Part shown: positions 1-11,629 of the stretch, piece after piece
Position numbering within the stretch: position 1 is the first letter of the stretch
Layout: the number at the start of each line of letters is the position of its first letter
NCBI RefSeq assembly: GCF_036785885.1
Contig: NC_092312.1
Coordinates: 24,198,001-24,262,000, forward strand
Reading direction: 5' to 3'
Source: Coffea arabica
Lineage: Eukaryota; Streptophyta; Magnoliopsida; Gentianales; Rubiaceae
DNA length: 64,000 bases
Program-made: the position numbers and the translations under genes
Notes under the pieces: generated by a model
What the model saw: the letters and a program-made list of their open reading frames with translations, nothing else
What the model was told of the DNA's origin: nothing
The model's database searches: none

Positions 1-1383
1 AATTGTACAAAAAAATAAAACAATAAATACTACAAGTTAGAAAAAAACAATCACAACAAAATTCTATACACAAAAGAAAAAATACACATATGTTTTGTCC
101 AATAAAAGAAATACATTAAAATTAAAAAAGGGAACCAAAATGAGAATTACACGTTTGAAAAAAATCACAAAATTCGTCTAAATCTTCTTTGAACAAAAAA
201 AGAAAAACAAATTTTTTGAGAAACATTTTTTGAAATGAAAGAAATGCTTACTCAAAAATCAAAAAATTAGAAACTAGATGACATTATATTTTTTACCAAA
301 AATAGAATATACTATATGCCTAGAAGAAACCTAGAACTACATCAAATCAAAATGGCAAAACTGGTCTAAAGCTTGACGAAGGCCGTTAGATGGCTAAGCA
401 TTGTAGGAAATTTGAAATCAAGGTTGATGAAGGGTTTTGGAGTTACGGGACTTTGGTTCTTAATTCATGAATCTTTGAACTCGTAGTCGGCGGCACTGAC
501 CCACCACTACCACCAGTTGGAGAACCTTGCTTAAATTAGCCATATAAGAGTCATCCATATCCCCCATGATCTGGCATAGAATAGATTGCTCTTGGCTTGA
601 GGATATTGTCATGGACTCGGGTAGAAAATACTCCCACTCCTCCATTTTGCATGTTTCAATGGCCACTATGACAGTGGTGCCAACACTCAACTCAAGAGTT
701 AATGGCAGTGTGGAATAGGTTGGAGTTCACAGTCAGCAACAACATCCAATTCAGACAACATTTGAGCTAGTGTTAGTAAAGAGGGCATCTTTGGGCCATT
801 TGATTGATGAATTTCCTTAAACTGTCATCACCTCGGTTATATATGTAGAGGTAGCACCATCGCCGCCACCACCAGCTGCACCTCTAAGCTGTTGCAGCTG
901 CCACTCTTTCTACAAAAAATCACCTAGTTCACTATTTCTCCTCAAATTGGAAACACCATAATCCACCAAAAGAGAAAATAGGAAAGAAAGAAATTGAATA
1001 TAACTCAAATTATACCAAGTGTATGTGACTGTCCTAAATTAGAGAAACCCACTACAAATATCTCAAATTGAGTTAGTGGTAGCAGAGGGGCCAGTTGTAG
1101 AGGCGATGGGCGTCAAACAGTTATCACCGAAGTTCAGCCCCTGCAGGTGGAGTTGCTGTCCTTTTTTTGCTACTATGGTTGCTCTTCTGAAAAAATAGTC
1201 AAGAATAGACAAGAAGTTGATTATGAGAGGTCCAAAACGAAAAGCATGCGAGTCATGGCACGTGACTTCCGTTAGAAATTTGACAAAATCTGTCAATAGT
1301 CCACTTTTGAACACAATTGAATAGATTGAGAACCACATTTACTTTCAGAAATAGATGAAGGATCAAATGCGCCACAGATGATA
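1..1383. mobile_element. Right part of a long-TIR Mutator-like non-autonomous element (left end outside window)
   Basis: This stretch is a diverged copy of 13876-15547: both share the A-rich block, the GACCCACCA-type block, the GCTGTTGCAGCTGCC block and the same right terminus (about 1290-1383, ending near GATGATAAATTGAG). The right terminus is the inverted counterpart of the left terminus visible in the complete copy at 13876. The interior has gene-like GC-richer patches on the minus strand (for example 460-690 and 840-960) but no intact ORF with homology that I recognise, so any captured gene is decayed. The assignment to Mutator-like rests on TIR length and is an inference. Confidence 0.55.
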
Positions 1384-1424
1384 AATTGAGAACCAAAACT
1401 ACAATTCTCCCATTTTATAAAATA

Positions 1425-1697
1425 TGGTAAATTACACTTTACCCCGTAGTTTAGTACTTTTTCATATAACCCCCATATAGTTCAAAAATAATACATAATC
1501 CCCTCATAGTTTGAATTAAAGTATCAAAGTGACGAAATTTGCAATTCATAGCGAAGTCAACTGAAATGTCAAAAATATCTCTATATAAAGTTGAAAATTA
1601 TTTATTTACCGTAGGAGGGTTATGTGTGTATTTTGAAAAGTATAAGGAGGTTATATCGTAAAATATAAAACCATATGGGGTTAGGGTGTCACACATA
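1425..1697. mobile_element. Half copy of the 38553-39024 MITE family
   Basis: The sequence begins with TAAATTACACTTTACCCC, then carries the TACATAACCCCC-like, CCTCATAGTTTGAATTAAAG and CAAAGTGACG blocks in the same order as the left half of the complete MITE at 38553. The right half is missing, so this is a deletion derivative. It sits at the edge between the long-TIR element and duplicated unit 1. Confidence 0.6.
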
Positions 1698-4212
1698 TCA
1701 TGTTTATATATTTTGATCATTTCAGCTATAATACTCACAATAAGATATTGGAAACAAATATGTCTAATTAAAATTTGTTAAAATAGTTGCTTTATCATTT
1801 GTTATTAATTAAACATGTCAACAATTCAATCCTCATCCAAACATCTAAAGTAGAACCTTTTTTTTACTACCTCCTGACATTGGGGAAAAGCCACTCTAAC
1901 ATCAAAGTTATTGTTAAAGAAGGTGCCATACAATTTTTTTTTTATTTTTAGCTGCCATACAAAATTACCAAAGAAGTGGCTTACATGAAGGCATCTAGTC
2001 TTAGAGAGATCTCACTTGGCCTGTTTTAATAAATTAACAATATTCCTTGCAAAATCTCATGACTAGTAACTAGGTCAAACTCAAAATTGCCAAGAGAGAC
2101 TAATGAACCACACCGGATACATAGAATTAGACTATACAAAAATTTAACCTCTATGCAGGATTCGAAAGATGGCGTCAGGAAAAGGGTTTAGCTTCTTACA
2201 CTCTCTGAAGCTGAGATATTACATTATAGCTTCAAAGTAGCATGAAATAAACCTAAAACAGATATGTCCAATTGTACATAAAGTTGATGATTAGCTTCTA
2301 GAGGAAAAAGACAAATACTCTTGTTTCTACGGTTGCATGGATGTCCAATTGTACATAAAGTTGTGATGACATCACCTGTCTAGTACTCCAAAAACAACCC
2401 TGCTTCGCAGACGAGTCCTAGGTACATGCACATTAGACTTTTATTATTTTTGTTAGAACAATAAAAATCCAATAAATTTACAGTACATTTTCATGGAAAC
2501 AAGAATCATGCCAAATGTTCAAAGATAAGATTAGTATGCAACCAATAATATCAAATTTCAATAGAAATACAGTTAAAATAAGATAATACAAAGTTTTATT
2601 AAAAAAATTCTACAAACTTGGATCAGATATCTAATGCAAAAATAATAAGTGCAAGCGGTGATGCATATCTGTCTTATATGCACAATGCATATCCCAGACT
2701 TCAACTCATTGGCAGTGAAACACACACACACACACACTTTCTCTTTCTATCTCTCTCTCTTTCAGAGTTATGTCTAATATTCCATTGCCAAATAACCATT
2801 TCTCGATGTAAATGCATGAGTTTTGAACTTTTGATTTGGTACCACAGTAAATTTATATACAACAAATATCTCAAGAATGAAGTTAAGATCCTAGCAAGTG
2901 CCAGTAGATTCTTTCTAAACCCCATCACATCTAAGGTCTATTCTTCTTGTTCTCCAAATGGTGAAAAATGAAAAATTTCTGTGGCATGTTAAGAATCATC
3001 CATTGCTTCTCCGTGTTGATTTTGAGAGTATTTTTTCTTGATATAATTATTTCTTGATCAATTGGACTGAAGATAGTTTGATTATTGGAAGTTTTAGATT
3101 AGTTTCCTTGAAGGATTAAGTTGACATTTATTCAGTCAGTGCACACATGATTCCACCTAGCAGTACAAACTTTGGCGATCCAATTTTGCTTATGAAATTT
3201 GTCAATGCCCCTTGATACTTAAGAAAACTTGCCATGGCTAGTTTGTATGAAACTAAGATTGGAAAGACAGATATACAAAGAAAATAATGCATTATTACTC
3301 ATTGTTAATATGTCATTATTTGAATGATCTTACAAAAGTAAGTGAACTAATGTATTAAATACTAAACTTTTTGTATTACCAAACAATCTTTATACGTCAA
3401 TGCTCATGTGTTACAAATATGAACCTAATAGCATTTTTCAATATTAACCAAAAAAGCATCATCCATTGGTTTTCTCAAAATTGATCATTATTGTTTGTTA
3501 TTAGCTCAAAGCCTCAACAACCATTAGTATAAACTAAACTCTGCAACCATAGCTGAAATCACAATAGTTATTCTTCAGCTTTTCGGCCATGAAAAGATAC
3601 TAGCTAATTTGCTAGGATAGGCTGTTTTGGGCCAATAGTCTCGACTTTTGTTCCATCAAAAATTTCATGGAACACAAATATTGAATGCACTGCAATGTAA
3701 GACCAATATATAACAAATATAAACTTGGAAAAACAAAAAAAAAAGATTACAACTGTAATTGATTTTTATGTCAAATACTACAAATAATAATTAAAAAAAA
3801 CTCTCACAAGAAAATATATACGTAAAAAAAATTATTAAATGAGGATTTCTTGAGGCTACCTAGGTATTGCTTACATTTTTTATGTTTCTTTTTCTTAAAA
3901 GTCAACATGCATAGTGTTTTCGTGGCACTCAAATCATGTTTTCTTAAAAACAAAAAAAAAGTATATTGTATCCATGTTTTAGGCAATTGAAGATTGAAAT
4001 GATATAAAAGAAATTTTAATAGCAATTTCTTCATTTTTTAACATAACTGAAAAAAGAATAATTATAACTGGATGATCAACTAACCTTCTCAAAAGATAAT
4101 TGCTACAAGGTGTTATGTGCTGCTGACATTTTTTTTTGTTGCATGTATTAATACATTCACTTTAGAATTCCTGAAGAAGTGTCTAACATAGGATGATCCA
4201 GGGACGGTTGAG

Positions 4213-4647
4213 TAGTGGCGGAGCCATGTTCATCTCTGGGGTCCAATTGCAGCCCCTCAATTTTTCTTTCTAATGTTTTGTTTTACGAAACATTGAACTT
4301 TTTTATGTTCAATAATACGAATTACAAGCGAAATAAATATTTTATTGACATTCCAATTCTGTAAAAGTTACTAGCCTAGTTTATATAATAGACTTTTACA
4401 TTTTGCAGTATTTTGCACATTTTAAAGTTCTATGCAATTATAAAATAACATAACATGATAACTTTTACTAATGGTTAATCACAAATAGCAAATACCTTTT
4501 TTTAAAAAAATTTGTAATATTAAGTAAATTGATTGGTGTACTTATAGTAAATATTTAATTATAGTAAAAATTTCTAAACAAACATACTTTAAATTTAAGC
4601 TAATATTAGTGTTACACCCTTGAACAAAAGTCCTGGCTTCATCACTG
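4213..4647. mobile_element. hAT-type MITE with 8-bp target duplication
   Basis: The left end TAGTGGCGGAGCCA and the right end TGGCTTCATCACTG form imperfect terminal inverted repeats. They are flanked by an exact 8-bp direct repeat CGGTTGAG at 4205-4212 and 4648-4655. An 8-bp duplication with a YARNG-like terminus is the hAT signature. A longer copy sits at the equivalent place in unit 4 (40953-41581), so the insertion predates the unit duplication. Confidence 0.75.
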
Positions 4648-6048
4648 CGGTTGAGGGTGAGAATCATAGGCTTTAGGTCGCTGAGACATGCTGGCAGAAG
4701 CAAGCGGGAGGGAAATGGAATTATGTTTGCATAGATTGACAAAAGGCAAGACTACTGTGTTCTCCACTTTGCCTTGACACAGTGAGATGGGTGACAAGAA
4801 AGAAAGGCCAGTGTCTTCTCCAACTAACCTTGCTACAGATTAGTTGAGGATCGACTTGGTATGCAAATATTCAAAAAGCATTGCTAAATTTGTTGAATAC
4901 CGAGAAATGAAGGGTCACCAATGGCTTGTAAGATGGATCCAATAAGTGATCAAATTTCATGACTTTTACAGGGCGAGTGAGCTGCTCATCCCAAAATATT
5001 CTATCAAATAGGAATTATCAATGCTTGTCCATCTTGCTTACTGTGCATCAATAGCAACCAAGAATCATACATGGATGTTTCCATTTTTGAACTCTTATGA
5101 TAGAAAAGATGTACATATATACCATCCCATGACCTTGAGAGAACATAGCTCACTATAAGAGAATTAGTTGCTCTATGCAAATATTGGCAGAGGAAACTGC
5201 ACTGGGTATAGAGGGAGAGGTCATATAGTAAGACCCTTAGAACTTTAACTTTTAACAGAATTCAAAAGAAAAAGGGAAGTCAACAGATTAGCCTCTTAGC
5301 TACGTAGTCTCCATGAACTCTATGCTAACCAGGTGCCTAAGCTTTGTCAACATTAAGGTATTAGGGAATAAAGCCAAGTTCCTTACGCTAACTCGGAAGA
5401 GGCTTGTTTCCACATCATTCTGTAGCTCAAGGTCTTTGACCTTGATCTCTCCTTGTATTTCAGATGTCTGGTCTCGTATAAGACTACATACTTGGTAGAA
5501 GACTACGCTTACGGTAGGGTTGTATGATTGCATACAACTCTTACCATTCTTTCTGTTCAAATACATAGCATAGCAATTGCAACCGTTTGACCTAAAACAC
5601 TGTCAAAATTGTACCATATGGAAAACAGGAGTTTAAACAATTCTAACACATCATCCAGAGTTTTAAACATTTCCTCACAACATCACATAATTTGAGAAAA
5701 GTCACTAAACTGTAAACACTAACGTATTACAAATACTTCTCTCCACCAAGCATATCTATATCCTTGGACTTAAAATATGACATGCACTTCATATTCACTA
5801 GCAAAACCAAGCCAATAGCCTGAATATATTATAAGATACAAAAAACCGTGTCAATTAATTCCAGAAATATATAACCAACATCTATACCATCTCAAGGCAC
5901 TAACAATGATTCCATCAAACACAAAACAAGAGGGAAAAAAGCCAAAAAAGATTGCATTACATTGCAGAAGGTGGACTCATGCTAAAAGTATTATAAGAAT
6001 AGGCATCAAAATTAAGAAATAGAACTAGGCAACTTGTCTTACCATAGC

Positions 6049-9000
6049 TTAGGAGGTACCACCGTAAATCTTATATTTTTCAACGATTTGCACTTGACAA
6101 GAAGGGCAATATTCTCCCACAATCAAACTACAGTCGAAGCATACAACTTGATGGGAACAAGGCATGAAAAGAACAGAAACTTCTTTTTTGCAACAGACAA
6201 TACAACGCCTGTGATCAGGAATGAGCATTGCTTGAGCCAAGTTTTGTGAGCTTCCAGCCTCTGAAACACCTGAAGCCAACAAGTGTTGTGTCTTGAGATG
6301 GGATGCTTCTAGCTTGACCTCTCCTTATCATCTATCACACATCGACGTTCTGTCTCTAATTCTTGCTCCAATGACTTCTGTTGCAATTCTAGTTGGTTTG
6401 TTTTCCTCTGAAACTAGAATGTGTGCTTGCTTTTTTTTGTCCATTTCTTTCAAAATAAGAGTAAATGAAAATAAAAGAGCAAATAAGAGTATAATGAAGT
6501 ACTTTGAGTATCAATAAGTATGGCTAAGTTAAAATGCAATTAAAGGCATCATAAGTACTAATAATGTGTATGCGTCTCTTAAAATGTACTTTAAAGAATT
6601 TTTTTTTTACTATTTGAGTCTATATCATCAACCATGGAAACAAGATATCATAAAAGTAATCTGAATGATATGTTTAACAGCATACTAGAAAAGTTCTGAA
6701 TCTGACAACTTTCTATAATTTTGGCCCATGTAGGTTTGGAAACTTGCAATGATCCCAAAAGAGTTTATTACAATGCATTTACAAACTAAAAGAACTACTT
6801 CATTCTCTTTGGAGTATTAGTTCAGTTGTACACATTGTGTTGTTGAGAGCCACGAATCAATTTATTGATATACCCAATGAGATTAAAGATTGTAAGCAAG
6901 GCCCCAGTAGGATCTATTCAACGGAAGTGCTCAAGATCTTTTCTCACCAAAAAAGATAATAAAATAATAAAAACAATGTACAAGATAATCTTAACACCAC
7001 ATTAGCACAGATGATTTGTGGTACAAAAAGTGGTGACAAATTAGGATATTCTAATTTAGGAACTTCACGAAAGAGAAAAACAAAATTAAACTGTTAACTA
7101 CGTACTCCTTGAGGAGGAAACTGTAGGTCTCTTTTTTTCGAGGAAAAACAAAAGTTTTCTTCTAACTTAATACTTATTTATCACAAACTAATACTATTAG
7201 AGCATAAAATGTCACTCACATGGCAAAATGTATGGATTAATTAATATGTGTGGTGCATCCACAAACAAAATATGATCTTTATATGTCGTTCATGATGTTT
7301 CTTTAGATCTCCTCACTTGGATCTTACATATCAAGAATGTTAAGCTAAACGATCAATAACCATTCATAATGAGGTCAATTAAGTTCCTCATAGTTGACAA
7401 CATATTAAACCAAGAAAAAGGAGAAAGTTTCTTCACTAGCCTATTATGCAGTGCAATGAGGATTATTGAATGAAACAAAAAAAGATAAAAAAAATCTGAT
7501 TGACATCTTGAAGTGATTTTATTTCACTATTTGATACTTTCAATATGTGTGAGCTTACAATTGGCGATTATGCAAACTTTATATTGCTTCTATAATCATA
7601 TTGATGATATTGGGAACCTAAATCTATATGGAGATTCATCATTGCCCTTTCTTCTAGTTATGTTGTCAAAAGGTATAAAACTATTGTATTCACTAGCAAA
7701 TCCAGTGACTTGTTTTTTTAAAGTTATCAATACTCAACAAAATTTGTATAAATTCTTCAATGTAGTGATGTTACAAGTACTAAACTTTTTCTTTAAGATA
7801 ATGTAGTGTAATAGTCATCAGAGCTATAAAAGTGGAAGCTCACTAGCAATGCTAAACATGTCAATTATTATTCAAAAAGTAGATGCATATGCAGGCTTTT
7901 AAGAAAAATAGTATATAATTCAAATAATCTCGAAAATAACAAGATTTTACTTTTATTGTAACTATATTATAAACTCATTAGTTTTTTTGGCTTAAATATT
8001 GGGATAAAATTATATTTAAGATGACCAAGTAGTCAAACAAAGCTCATTCTTCTATTTTTTTTCTTTTTTTTTTGGAGCTTCATTTCCATACACAATATAG
8101 ACACACGGTAAACACAGCAATCATGTAAGGGTTTTGTAGTTCACTAAAGTGCAAAAAAAAAAAAAAAATCAATTGTAGGTTTTGTAAATAGGAGAAAAAC
8201 GTCTCTCTGCTAGAACAACAAAACTTTTCTCCTATCTTAAGGAATGTGAGTTTGAAGGAAAGATTTGTTTTATCATTAATTTCGAACATTCGATACATAT
8301 GCAGATAGTGTCCATTGATCAAATTCGAACCAAATAGGAAGTATCATGGAAGTACAATGCAACATAAATCACAGCCAAATTAAGTCAAAGTTCATCAGTA
8401 AACAAGCACGTACCTTGGCCTCTCCTTGGGTTTGAACAATATTTTTCAACACCACTTCTTGTTGAAGAATCTTTTCTTTCTCTGGATTAATCAGACTTTT
8501 TGTCATGCTAATGTGTTTTTCTAAGCTTTCTATTTTTTCAAGGCCTTCATTTTCCTTTTTCACAACCTATTTCAGATTCTTCTTTGATTCTGATTCATTC
8601 ATTTTAATGGTAGTGAGCTCAGCTCGAAGACTAAGATTTTCAACCTGAACTTTTTCCAATTCTTCATATAGCCTGTTGAGCTGACCATTTGCGGTTCTTC
8701 TGGCTTTTTCTTTCTTTAACATCATTTTAGACATAGAAGTTGGGAGTTCCTCTTTCTCCATAGCCAGTTGCTCTCTCTTTTCTTTTTCCGAACTTAGCTT
8801 AATTAACTCATGAGTATGACTAACCATATTCGCTTTCACTTCCCTTCTTTTCTTCAGTACCCAATTTATTCTATCTTCCAGTTGTTGCTCAAGACTTCGT
8901 ATGAGTTCTTCCATGCTGAAAATAATTTCATTTATTTGCTCTTCAGAATAATTTCTAGGTCTTGTAAAGAATTTTTCTACTTGCTTGTCTTTAGAGTGCT

Positions 9001-9145
9001 TAGAATCACAATTGTCCCCTTCTTTCTCATGTCCCAATTCAAATTTGATACCTGAGATATTGATTTGCTTGTTGTTTTCTTTGGATTTATGAGGATTAGA
9101 TTTCCACTTTTTCTTCTTGTGCTTTCCTTTCCTAGAGGCAGCCAT
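6049..9145 (-). pseudogene. Copy A: decayed MIP1/RF298-like RING E3 ligase gene
   Basis: Exon 1 (9145-8414) and the RING exon (about 6440-6049) match copies B and C. Exon 1 has exactly the same length as in copy B (732 nt from ATG to donor) and also lacks the UBA-like central domain. It carries an in-frame TAG at 8569-8567 where copy B reads Pro or Ala just after the SESKKN stretch. The RING exon has a 20-nt deletion near 6374 and a 1-nt deletion near 6313, both shifting frame, and the acceptor region near 6440-6455 has lost the TAG|CTGAAATTCAAG context seen in B and C. The RING itself still reads intact (CIVC, PCSH, CPSC). The donor at 8413 is kept. Three independent lesions make a functional full-length product unlikely. 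Confidence 0.85.
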
Positions 9146-9800
9146 CAATGCAGATTAAGCTGCAAGAAGAAAAATGAAAGGGCCACAACATTCATTAGTT
9201 GCAATAATATATAAGATGTCATTGAAAAATCTAGAAAAAGCAAAAAGAGAAAGAATTATGCATGGAAATTAACATGACAATAATGTTGCCGCATATTGGA
9301 AATCAGGTTTGACATAATCTGAAGTGCACAAGGCAACACAAGAAAATAAAAAGAACGATTTCCTTAGTATTCTTCACAATCTTTTGTTTTCTAATTTTGA
9401 GTAAGCCCATTGATTAAGTCCACATATAGAGTAAGCTTATTAAGCCCACTTATTAAGTCCACATATAGAGTAAGCCCACTTAATTTTGAGTAAGCTTTTG
9501 ATTTTGGTTCATTTCCTTAGCTTTCTTTCCTTGGGTTGCTTTTGATTTAGAATTGCCAAAAAAATTAAAACAAGAAAGAATCTAACTAGTAAATGAGTCT
9601 AAATGCAATATACAAAAATGACAATGAAATTCAAGTGAAATGTCGAAAAGATGGTCACCTCGTGATTCACGTTATAATGCAGAGAGAACTGTCGGTCGTT
9701 GCAAAAGAAAGATGAAGATATTTGTATAAAATTTATGTGTAGAAAGAGAGAGAGACAGAGAGACTCAAGTCAATTCGAGTTAACAAAGTAGAAGCGGTGC

Positions 9801-10030
9801 CCTTTTGGAAATTGAGCAGATTGAGTGAAAGAAAAAGTGATGAGTAAGATTGAATTGTCTTTTTGAAAATCAAGAAAAGTGACTGAAATATAAAGTAATG
9901 AATAGGATTGAAATGTCTTTTTTAAATTGAAAAGTGTGAGTGAAAGACAGAATGTTGTGTAGGATTGAAATATCTTTTCGAATATTAAGAAGAGTGAGCG
10001 AAAGAGAAGGTGATGAGTAAAATTGAATGA
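9801..10030. repeat. 57-bp minisatellite upstream of RING copy A
   Basis: Four diverged tandem copies, each of the form TTTTGGAAATTGAGAAG...GAGTGA..GATGAGTARGATTGAAATGTC. The same four-copy array lies about 0.6-0.9 kb upstream of the start codon in all three RING copies (36701-36930 and 46801-47015). Apparent minus-strand ORFs across it are produced by the repeat. Confidence 0.8.
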
Positions 10031-11629
10031 GAGTGAAAGAGGGCGGGACAATTGTTAGATATGAGCATCCAAATAATGCACGGCCATTATTTGACCTACA
10101 ATACAAAGTTCAACAATATGAGACACTTAATCTTGATGGATAAGTGTGAACGATAATTGAACACCAAATTGTAGTTACGAAGATTGACAATTTAGTTTGT
10201 GATTAATTACAAGATATTTTCATTTGACTTAGATTTTGCAAAGCTAATTATGGGAAGTGATTATAAAGAATAATGAAAACCAACTAAAGCTATATTTATT
10301 GATTTGAGGGATTTTAGTATTTAGGTTATTAAAATATATAAAATGAAAGTGTAAACATAATAAAAAACATAAAAAAACTGGTACTTCAAAATCAAAATCT
10401 ATAAGCCGGTGAAATAATAAACCAAAATAAGCCCTAAAGTATATTATATCATTCAAGAACAATTTCATTGATAACTATTCTACCTCTCTTTGAGCGAGAG
10501 GGGTTGAGCGAAAAAGTGAGAGAATAGGTTAATAAGCAAGCAATTCAGTAAAAGAAATTTTTTGGGTATTAAAGGAAGTGATGGAGGATGAGAAATAGTA
10601 TTAGGTCATAGAAGAAAAAGAATTTTTATATATAAATATGAGTCAAAAATCTTATTATTAAAGATATAGATGAACTATTATTTGGACTTCATTTTTAATA
10701 TCCCTTTCCCAACTATGTAATATCTATTAAACCCTAAAACATAAAATTGCTTGATAAAATTCTTGTTAGACAAACTACAACCTCATAAAAAAAAATCTCT
10801 TACACACAATTATATTCATACAAAAATTAATCTCACAACAAATCACTTATTCTTGTGGTCACAAATTTTGATCATAGTCCTTTGCACAATAATTTAGGGA
10901 AAATAAGTCTGATAGTCCTACAACTTTTATCAATGATTTCATTTGGTCCCTTGGTTTTAAAAAGTATCTATTAGATCTCTCAAGCAATAAATTTGGCTCT
11001 AAATGGTTTGTCCAAGCCAAATCTAAGCATTATGATTGTCACTTTGTCCTCTTCAGCTCTAAGTCATAAATGTCTCTTTTCTCTCTCTAAGTTTAAAATA
11101 TAGCATATTAACCCTTGTTAAATAGTTAATGATTGACTAATTTGACTAACAAAAGATTGTATACTATCCTTCGTACAATTTACATAAAGTAGGGGAAAAA
11201 GGGATGAAATACCCCTCTTTGACAAATGACAAACTTAATATTACTTTATGCTTACAGAACTTTGCTAACCTTTATTTATAGTTATCATTCATCATTATAA
11301 TTATTTCTTGATAAGGTCTCATAAAGCTAAAATAATGTACATAAAAGTAAACATTAACCCAATGGAATACAAAATATATTTCCAAAAATAAATGAAAGAG
11401 AATCTATTTGCTTTCTCAATTTATTATTTATTTTTAGTCAACACTTTTTGAGAATATGATAAATTTTGACAATATGAGAAAACGATAAACATAAATAGGT
11501 ACTCCTATTTATTTCTTCTGTATTTGGTTTTTTCTTTAGGTTGCTTAAGTTCTACATTGTTTCATCTTTTTTCACTAAGTTTTGTTGTTAGAATATGAAT
11601 AATTTGATAAATTGGATAATAAAACAATA

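Noticed and set aside
2618-2971. 117-codon plus-strand ORF spanning a CA/CT microsatellite
   Set aside because: Runs through simple repeats; not open in the sister units at 13000 and 39720.
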